From NCBI GenBank assembly GCA_001969505.1, contig LSSK01001107.1, positions 1 to 16,921 on the forward strand: a stretch of 16,921 nt of DNA, read 5' to 3'. The stretch's first letter is position 1; each line of letters begins with the position of its first letter. This document shows positions 8,356 to 14,761 of this stretch, in pieces. Origin of the DNA: Zancudomyces culisetae. Taxonomy: Eukaryota > Kickxellomycota > Harpellomycetes > Harpellales > Legeriomycetaceae. The translations under genes and the position numbers were made by a program. The notes under the pieces are model-generated. The model was given only the letters and a program-made list of their open reading frames with translations. It made no database searches and was not told where the DNA came from.

Positions 8356-8374
8356 GTTGAAATGTTGTTTCAAC
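8356..8374. repeat. Perfect 7-bp inverted repeat, 5-nt loop
   Basis: GTTGAAA-TGTTG-TTTCAAC. It could form a small hairpin or bind a dimeric factor. It stands alone in the gene-poor region. Confidence 0.4.
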
Positions 8375-9160
8375 ATCCATTTATTAATAGAAAGGTTTAT
8401 ATGCAATTAAAATAAGATCACAGTTGTGTTTACCACAATAACTTGAGGATCTTTTTAGTTGTTTTACTTTCATTTATTCTTCGAAGCCCCCGCAACTACA
8501 AGGTATAGGCAGGTTAGAGTGGTTACCAAATATAACACTTTGGTTAATCTATTATAATACTCTCTGGAAAATTTTACGCTTTTTAGCTCATTTTAATGCG
8601 AAGAAACTAGCCTCAATGTAATATTGATTAATTTAGTGCTACAATGATGACTTTATCCTTTTTTAGTCTTGGTACACTTTCAGTTATTAGTTTAATTGTA
8701 AAATAAAAAGTTAAACTTATAATACCAATATGAACTAATCCAGAAATATTACACTTTTCAATTCACTCTCATCAAAAGGGGAACAAATATCCCGGTACCA
8801 AGCATCGTATTACCAAGGTGGCAATTCTAAAGAGTTGATGCTGTGGTGGTAACAATAATAATGATAATGGTGGTAATAATGGCGTATACATCAGTACGAT
8901 TATTGAGTAGCCAGAGATGAAAAGAGAGAAGTGGTTTATTTTTTATATAGTTTAAAAAGAAAAAGGCTTCATCTCCAAAATTGATCAAGAGACGTATACT
9001 TGGAATAAACAAATGGTTGATTGTTGATATCTTTTTTCTTCAAAAAGCGGGTATTTGTAATTGTAATTATAATTGCGGTTAAAGGTGTTTTGATGGTGAC
9101 ATTGATGGTGATATTGATATCGTGTACTATTAAAATCTAGGAATTGTCTGTAAAAAAAGT

Positions 9161-9227
9161 TATTAGCTAATACGGCAGAGTTGTAGAGTAGATGATCCGC
9201 TTTGATGATTCATTTACTTCTGCCGTA
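9161..9227. ncRNA. Candidate structured RNA or imperfect palindrome, two-stem hairpin
   Basis: The outer arms TACGGCAGA (9171-9179) and TCTGCCGTA (9219-9227) are perfectly complementary over 9 bp. The inner arms AGTAGATGA (9187-9195) and TCATTTACT (9210-9218) pair over 9 bp with one G-U. The right arms abut directly, while the left arms are separated by a 7-nt bulge (GTTGTAG); the loop is 14 nt. A 12-bp palindrome, TATTAGCTAATA (9161-9172), overlaps the left edge. A pyrimidine tract follows at 9230-9255. No A box, B box, or C and D box pair supports a known RNA class, and the strand is unknown. Structure is seen directly; function is inference. Confidence 0.35.
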
Positions 9228-9322
9228 CCACTCTCTTCCCTTCTTCCCCTCTCCCAAAACCATATTATTTGTACACATTTTACACAGTAGCCAACGCTAA
9301 TTTTGCCACAATAAAACTGCAC

Positions 9323-9370
9323 TCAATGTCAATATCAATGTCAATGTCAATAGCAATGTCAATGTCAATC
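9323..9370. repeat. Hexanucleotide microsatellite (TCAATG-type)
   Basis: Eight consecutive 6-bp units, mostly TCAATG with TCAATA, GCAATG and TCAATC variants. Related sequence on the opposite strand lies at 9091-9118 (TGACATTGAT at 9097-9106 is complementary to 9334-9343), so the two blocks form a loose inverted pair around the 57-nt hairpin. Confidence 0.75.
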
Positions 9371-10020
9371 TTGCTCTTGTCATGTATATTCTTTCCATCA
9401 GTTCCACTGTATCATTTTTTAGTTCATGGTGCATGGTCAAGCCTCTGGCTGAAATGAAATCCAAGCTTTAGCTTGACTTGTATATTTATTTATCCTTAGC
9501 TTTTTTTATTTTTTTTATGTTTTTTTACTTTTTGCTTTTTACTATTTGATTTCGGGAGCAGAAAAAATGGGGAAAAAACTGTAAAGATATTCAAAAAAAA
9601 TCGATTGTGAAACAAGGTAATACTCGAAAATTACTAACTTATAACCAACAAGTGTTACTACTTTCAATAAATTTGTTTAATTCAACTGGAAATATATCTA
9701 AATTTGATAACCATTACTTTGCTTTCGTTTAAATCTTGATTTAGTTGCTGTTTTTGTTATAAAAAAAATAGTGATAAAAGTGTTCAACCAACCAATGGAT
9801 ATAATGAGAATACTGCTTACAAATAAACATCTGCAATAATAGTGCAATTAGTATAATTTAAATTCTAAAAAAGGATATATAGAATATCATAACCAAGATG
9901 TTTAACGTAAACTGCGAGTACCTAAGTTCAGATATGTTATGCTAGTGACAGGAGAACAACAAATTCAGTCTGCAAAAGGGGAAAATGTCTGAAGATAAAA
10001 ATACCCGGTGTAACAAGCAG

Positions 10021-10090
10021 AGGAGTGGAGTGGTAGGAGGGTGGAAGGGTGGAAGGGGGAAAGGGAGGAAAGGGAGGAAAGGGGGACGAG
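10021..10090 (+). repeat. G-rich purine tract with quadruplex motif
   Basis: About 70 bases that are almost entirely purine. Between 10039 and 10085 there are six runs of three or more G separated by 3-6 bases (loops TGGAA, TGGAA, AAA, AGGAAA, AGGAAA), meeting the usual G3N1-7 quadruplex pattern with spare runs. The tandem core is GGGAGGAAA. It stands out sharply in AT-rich DNA about 800 bp upstream of the acyl-CoA synthetase start. Confidence 0.7.
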
Positions 10091-10805
10091 GCAGATGGTT
10101 CATGTCCAAGGTCATTATTTGTAACATTACTCATAGCCTTGGTAGAAATATTTATAAATGCCTGGATTCTTGTTTGAGCTGTTGCCGCCATTAAAAGCTA
10201 GCCTATAAGCTTCAAAGGTGTTCCCTCATCTAATCAAATTTGTTAAACCAAAAGACAAAAAAATAAAACGCTTGATCTTTCCCTCCCCTCACCACTCATT
10301 TTTACTCTCACCTTCCTTCCTATTTGAATAAAATCAAGTAAAATTATAGTCTAAATACTTGGCCTTTTTTTATTTTTATTATTTTTATTTTTATTTTTTT
10401 ATTTTGAAACATTTATATGCAAAACCAAGTGTAGGTTCAGTATTATTATTGATGGTGAACAATAACTGTATTAACTATAAAAACAGTCCGATTAATCCAT
10501 AGTAAAAGTAAAAAGACCCAAAAATTCGCTTAAAAACGTCTTTTCACTGTCTATACAGAATTTATTGCTTTGTGTGTATTAGTATCATAAACCTAAAGAC
10601 CCAGTAAACCGATCAAAAAAAATTTTTTTATTTGTAAACTTGAGAGGAGAAGAGGAAGACAAGAATAAATGCTTCTAAAGAACCGACTGCTGAACTCAAG
10701 TATTTAGCAAACATAATCCAAGTATACGGCATTGTATTATACTATATTATTTACAAATATTAATAACTTGAATATCAGAACGTAAATTACTACCAACTAT
10801 TACCA

Positions 10806-10845
10806 AAACAAAAAAACAAAAACAAAAACAAAAACAAAAGAAAAA
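10806..10845 (+). repeat. CAAAAA-repeat block before the acyl-CoA synthetase
   Basis: Repeats of ACAAAA/AAACAA end about 45 bp before the start codon and so probably lie in the 5' UTR or core promoter. A similar AAAACAAAAACAAAAAC stretch recurs inside intron 1 near 11057. Such sequence would make an unstructured, A-rich leader. Confidence 0.6.
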
Positions 10846-10889
10846 TATCACAAAGAGCGATAATAGTCAAAAGGCAGTATCGAGTAACA

Positions 10890-13687
10890 ATGTTTTCAAT
10901 CGAGGCGAGTGGGTACAAAAAGAGGGCGGGTGAAACCAAGGTAAGTAAACAGTATTTTTGGTTTCGTAAACTAGAATAAGTTGAAGCGAGGTGGAAAGTG
11001 GGAAAGTGGGAAAGTGGGAAAGAACAAGATCAAGTATAAACATCAAGACTCCTAGAAAACAAAAACAAAAACAATTAATTGATACTATATAGCCTCGAGT
11101 AAATTCCATAACTAAGGGCGAACTTCCCAAATTAAACGACTTTAATAATAATATGATGGAGTTATTTATGAATGGGTTTGACAAGATTGATGGTAAGGAA
11201 AAAAGAAATGGAAAAGTGACGTCAACCATATATTTCATTTTTGGCGATCATTTGGTAGTATTTTTTTTTAATGGAAAGGAAGGATTTTATTTTAGTTACA
11301 TCAATTAGCTTTATATGGTTAAGATATCCTTGACAGAAAAAGATGTTCAAATATAATATAATGTAATGTAATGTAACATGATGTGATATGATATAATACG
11401 GAATTTAGAGGAGTCCAGGGCATTTGGTTTGAGAAGAAATACTAGCGAGGAATATAAATGGATGACTAGAAGGGAATTTTACTTTGATTTCAAAGAGTTT
11501 AGGTATGTTAAAAAGATGTTTAATTTAAATGAAATCCGAATCAACAGCTACAATTACATAGATAAATGTATTAAAAAAAAACACAGGATACTAACAGGTT
11601 GATTTATAACCCCCCTCCTCCTCCTCATCCTCCCCTATTTGTAGCTATGGGCTGAAAAGTATAGGAATGGAACCCAAAAAAAACCTGGGTGTGTATATGA
11701 AGAACAGTTATGAATGGGTAAGTTTAGGAATAGGTTAATTAGCCGACATTTTTTTAACAACAGGAAAAACCCCTTTTTACAAGAGAGAGAAAGTGAGAGA
11801 GATAGGGATAAAAATAAAAAATATGGATAAATGAAATATGTGAAATAGATGGTTACAGAATATTCATCATATTATGGAGATTATATATTGGTATCAATGC
11901 ACGAAATGCTGGACCGCAACTCAGTAATGCATATCATTGAAGAGGCCGAGTTAGAGTACATAATCTGTTCAGCAGATCGGGCAAACTTTTTGCTAGATAA
12001 TTATGAGCAGATTGTGAACAAAGTCAAATGGATAATACTGGTCAACAGACATGAAGACAAGGAGAACGAGGAGCTGCTGAGCAAGGTTGTAATGACCAAG
12101 GAAATCAACGTGATGTTTTTCGAGAGCGTGATAAAGATGGGTAAAAAAATGCTTGAGGAAAACGAAGGCGAGGTGGTGGATATCGAGACACAGGCAAAAC
12201 CGGATGATGTAGCAACAATATGTTATACCAGTGGAACGACTGGGATGCCAAAGGGGGTTATGATTACACACCGTAACCTGTTGTGTGCTATTGGTGGAAT
12301 TAACTGCTACATGGAGGTAGGATACGTGAGGGAGATAACAGAAGAAGACTCGTATTTAGCCATTCTGCCAATGTCACATATTTTTGGGCGGGTAGTGGTA
12401 AACATGATGATATCGTTTGGAAGCTGTGTAGGGTTTCCGAGTAAAGCACACTCTTCATCGATTAGCAATGACATCAAGACGTTCAAGCCGACAATTTTTG
12501 TTGGAGTACCTCGGATTTTTGAAAAGCTTCGAAAGAGTGTATTTACCGAGGTCGAAAAACGAGGCGGATTAATATCGCTTTTATTCAAATACGGGTTGTA
12601 TGTCAAGGGCAAGAAAATTAAAAAGAATGGAGACAAGCGATGGCTATTTGACAAATTTGTGTTCAAAACCGTGGCAGACCAACTTGGAGGTCGTGTATCA
12701 ATGATAATTTCGGGGTCTGCGCCGGCTACTGGCGAGATGCTGATGTTTATGCGCTGCTGCTTTGATGGAGATTTACACGAAGGGTATGGATGTACAGAGA
12801 CGACGGGAATGTGTACAGTTACGATTGCGGGAGATAACAGTGGTAGTAATATAGGACCGCCAATGATCAACACTATGATTAAATTGGTGGATGTACCTGA
12901 AATCGGGTACTACACAACCGACAGGCCAAATCCACGGGGGGAAATATGTGTTAAGGGGCACTGTGTGTTTAAGGGGTATTACAAACGGCCTCATGGTACT
13001 CAGCGTGTGATGGATAAGGATGGATGGTACCATACAGGTGATATAGGAATGTTTGATAAGACTGGCAGTGTTGTAATAATTGATCGAAAGACCCACTTTT
13101 TCAAACTACCGCAGGGTGAGTACGTATCCCCAGAAAAAATAGAATCAATTCTCACGAGTGATCATTTGATTCAGCAGGCCTTTGTGTATGGCGATTCAAA
13201 CCGTCCTTGTCTGGTTGCAATACTTCATCCAGATAGAGATAGGTTGATTGAATATGCTTCAAGACGGCTGAAAAACTTTAACCCACGCGAACTTACCAAC
13301 AGTATCATGAAAGGTCGCAACGATGGGGATGCTAAAAGTGGGAGAAGTGAGAAAACCGAGGAGAGCAATTCGTACCACGCTAGCGATAGCAATAGTAGTA
13401 CCAGTATGTCTACTACGCCCACTCAGAACAACGCATCTGCGTATAACGAGCTGTACAAAATTCTCTGTAGGAGACCTGTTTTAATTAAGCTCTTATTAAA
13501 GGATTTGAAGGCACAACTCAAGTCTTGTGGATTGGTTGAACTTGAGGTGATCCGAAACATATATCTTGATCCTGTGCCGTTCCAGGACAGCGATCTACTG
13601 TCCATTTCAATGAAGCTAGTTAGGGATAAGGCAAAAGCCCATTATTCCAAGGTTATAGATAAATTGTACCAAGATATTAACGTCTAG
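10890..13687 (+). CDS. Long-chain acyl-CoA synthetase, five exons
   Basis: ATP-dependent long-chain fatty acid:CoA ligase (FAA/LACS family) that activates fatty acids for lipid synthesis or oxidation. Exons 10890-10940, 11093-11192, 11409-11502, 11645-11717 and 11849-13687 encode 718 aa, a normal family length. The reconstructed N-terminus starts MFSIEASGYKKRAGETK and includes SRAFGLRRNTSEEYKWMTRR and YGLKSIGMEPKKNLGVYMKN, in the family order. Motifs: P-loop YTSGTTGMPKG near 232-242; EGYGCTETTG at 417-426; DGWYHTGDIG at 497-506; FACS signature FKLPQGEYVSPEKIE near 524-538. All look active. The usual VPLYDTLG segment is replaced by VSMHEMLDRNS near 121, so this is a divergent paralogue. A Ser/Thr/Asn-rich insert occupies about 589-636. 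There is no terminal SKL-type signal (ends DINV). The ATG at 11849 sits exactly on an acceptor and is not the start. Confidence 0.9.
10941..11092 (+). other. Acyl-CoA synthetase intron 1
   Basis: 152 bp, GTAAGT to TATAG, phase 0. Splicing joins AGETK to PRVNSITKGELPKL, which matches the family's N-terminal block. It contains three 8-bp tandem repeats (10991-11021) and an ACAAAA-rich stretch. Confidence 0.8.
10991..11021 (+). repeat. Intronic tandem repeat, GTGGGAAA units
   Basis: One degenerate GTGGAAA followed by three perfect GTGGGAAA copies, within intron 1 of the acyl-CoA synthetase. Probably slippage-derived; likely length-variable between strains. Confidence 0.8.
11193..11408 (+). other. 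Acyl-CoA synthetase intron 2
   Basis: 216 bp, GTAAGG to TTTAG, phase 1. Splicing joins GFDKID to EESRAFGLRRN. It contains a run of TAATG-like pentamers near 11355-11375. Confidence 0.78.
11503..11644 (+). other. Acyl-CoA synthetase intron 3
   Basis: 142 bp, GTATGT to TTGTAG, phase 2. It carries a textbook TACTAAC branch point at 11589-11595 and a strong C/T tract before the acceptor, the best-formed intron here. Splicing joins FDFKEF to SYGLKSIGMEP. Confidence 0.88.
11718..11848 (+). other. Acyl-CoA synthetase intron 4
   Basis: 131 bp, GTAAGT to AATAG, phase 0. Splicing joins MKNSYEW to MVTEYSSYYG, the expected block N.-EW-.-TE. Branch point not clear. The acceptor directly precedes an ATG, which can mislead gene finders. 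Confidence 0.85.
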
Positions 13688-14636
13688 AATATATTGTATG
13701 AGTTAACTCAACAATACTAGATACTTTTGTGTTTGAATTTACCAATACTATATTATTTTTATTTTATTTTGTTTTTTGTGTTTTCTAAAAGTCTAGATTT
13801 TTTTTTTTTGTTTTTTTTTTCATTGATTAAAGTGAATTGTTATTACTTTTTTATGTATTTTTTTTTTGGCGTGAGAGGTTTGCAATTTATTTTTTTATTT
13901 ATTTATTTCTTTGCAGGTAAATCAAAAAATAGATATAAAAAGTTTAACGCGAACACCAATTTGGTTATTTATTTTATTATCTCGTTACTATTATTGTTTT
14001 TATTTTTATTTTCATTTTCATTTTCTCTTTTGAATTCGTATTTAAAAAGTAATAGTAAAATAAAATAATTATAAAATAAAGGGAGATTTGGTTTGTTACA
14101 AAATTAAATTGAATAAAAATATTTCCTGTTGTTTTTTTGTTGTTGTTATAAAGCAAGTTCAGTCATAACCTTGTAACAACCTTATCACTTTTATTATTAT
14201 TAATATTATTTTACCATAATTTTTAATTTAATTTTCAATAGAAATTGTAAACATGTCTAGTTCAATGGTCAATAATAAAAACACCATTCAAAATTTGCGA
14301 AACTTCAAAATAAAAAAAAATTGTTTTTTTATTATTATATTATATTATATTTTATTTTAATTCATTTTAATTCATTTCGCTTTAATTTCTTTTTTTTTTT
14401 GCAACTGATTGAATTTGAAATGATTATTAGATTATTTTTTTTTCCAGCTTATTAGGTAAACCACTTTTATAATACAGCTAAAGCAATAGCAGTGAATAGA
14501 AAAAAAACAAAGAAATCAAAAAAAAAAGTGATATTCCGTATATATATTATTTTTTTAAACAAACTATTGAAATCAAATCAAGGACGGGATTAATGAAAAT
14601 CAAAATGATATTGTATAGCTAAAAATTAAAATCAAG
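13688..14636. other. AT-rich spacer, presumed SNF5 promoter
   Basis: About 950 bp of extreme A/T content with many T and A homopolymers, such as those around 13798-13820 and 14390-14400. It contains the acyl-CoA synthetase 3' UTR on the left and the SNF5 promoter on the right. Long poly(dA:dT) tracts disfavour nucleosomes and are common in fungal promoters. The frame at 13727-14068 encodes only Phe/Leu/Ser-rich low-complexity sequence from T tracts. A short upstream ORF lies at 14593-14622. Confidence 0.55.
14593..14622 (+). promoter_or_regulatory. Upstream ORF (9 codons) before SNF5
   Basis: ATG at 14593 reads MKIKMILYS and stops at TAA 14620-14622, 14 bases before the SNF5 ATG and in a different frame. 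If the transcript starts upstream of 14593, scanning ribosomes would meet it first and it would lower SNF5 translation. The transcript start is unknown. Confidence 0.4.
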
Positions 14637-14707
14637 ATGAATAGTAATAATAGTAACAATAACAATACCGGAAATATCAACAATAATATAGACTTACAAA
14701 ATGACCT

Positions 14708-14761
<54 letters not shown>

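Larger units (their letters stand above)
7490..10889. other. Long gene-poor region
   Basis: 3.4 kb between the ASCC1-like stop and the acyl-CoA synthetase start. I found no frame with coding character or a recognisable family on either strand, and no tRNA-like or 5S-like block. Contents: GGGG-AT-GGGGG-T-GGGG near 7517; a tandem pair of CGTTTTGACC at 8134-8154 followed by a C8 run; a 7-bp inverted repeat GTTGAAA and TTTCAAC at 8356-8374; GGT/AAT-rich simple sequence near 8844-8882; the 57-nt hairpin at 9171-9227; TCAATG hexamers at 9323-9370; the purine tract at 10021-10090; A8T7 at 10615-10629; and a CAAAAA-repeat leader just before 10890. Much longer than any other spacer here, so an undetected ncRNA or multi-exon gene is possible. 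Confidence 0.55.

Noticed and set aside
8335-8375. T-arm-like GGGGTTCAATTC suggesting a tRNA
   Set aside because: No acceptor, D or anticodon stem could be found around it.
9985-10194. 69-codon + strand frame with an RGG-like Gly/Lys/Arg stretch
   Set aside because: The composition is explained by the purine tract; the flanks look non-coding. Kept only as a note under the G-tract finding.
11353-11400. Run of TAATG-like pentamers as a regulatory repeat
   Set aside because: Lies inside intron 2 of the acyl-CoA synthetase and is imperfect simple sequence; noted under the intron only.
12307-12873. 188-codon minus-strand frame inside the acyl-CoA synthetase
   Set aside because: Antisense shadow of a strongly conserved coding exon.
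13727-14068. 113-codon + strand frame resembling a membrane protein
   Set aside because: Its Phe/Leu/Ser-rich content comes directly from poly-T and TTTTA tracts; no loop or motif structure and no family resemblance.
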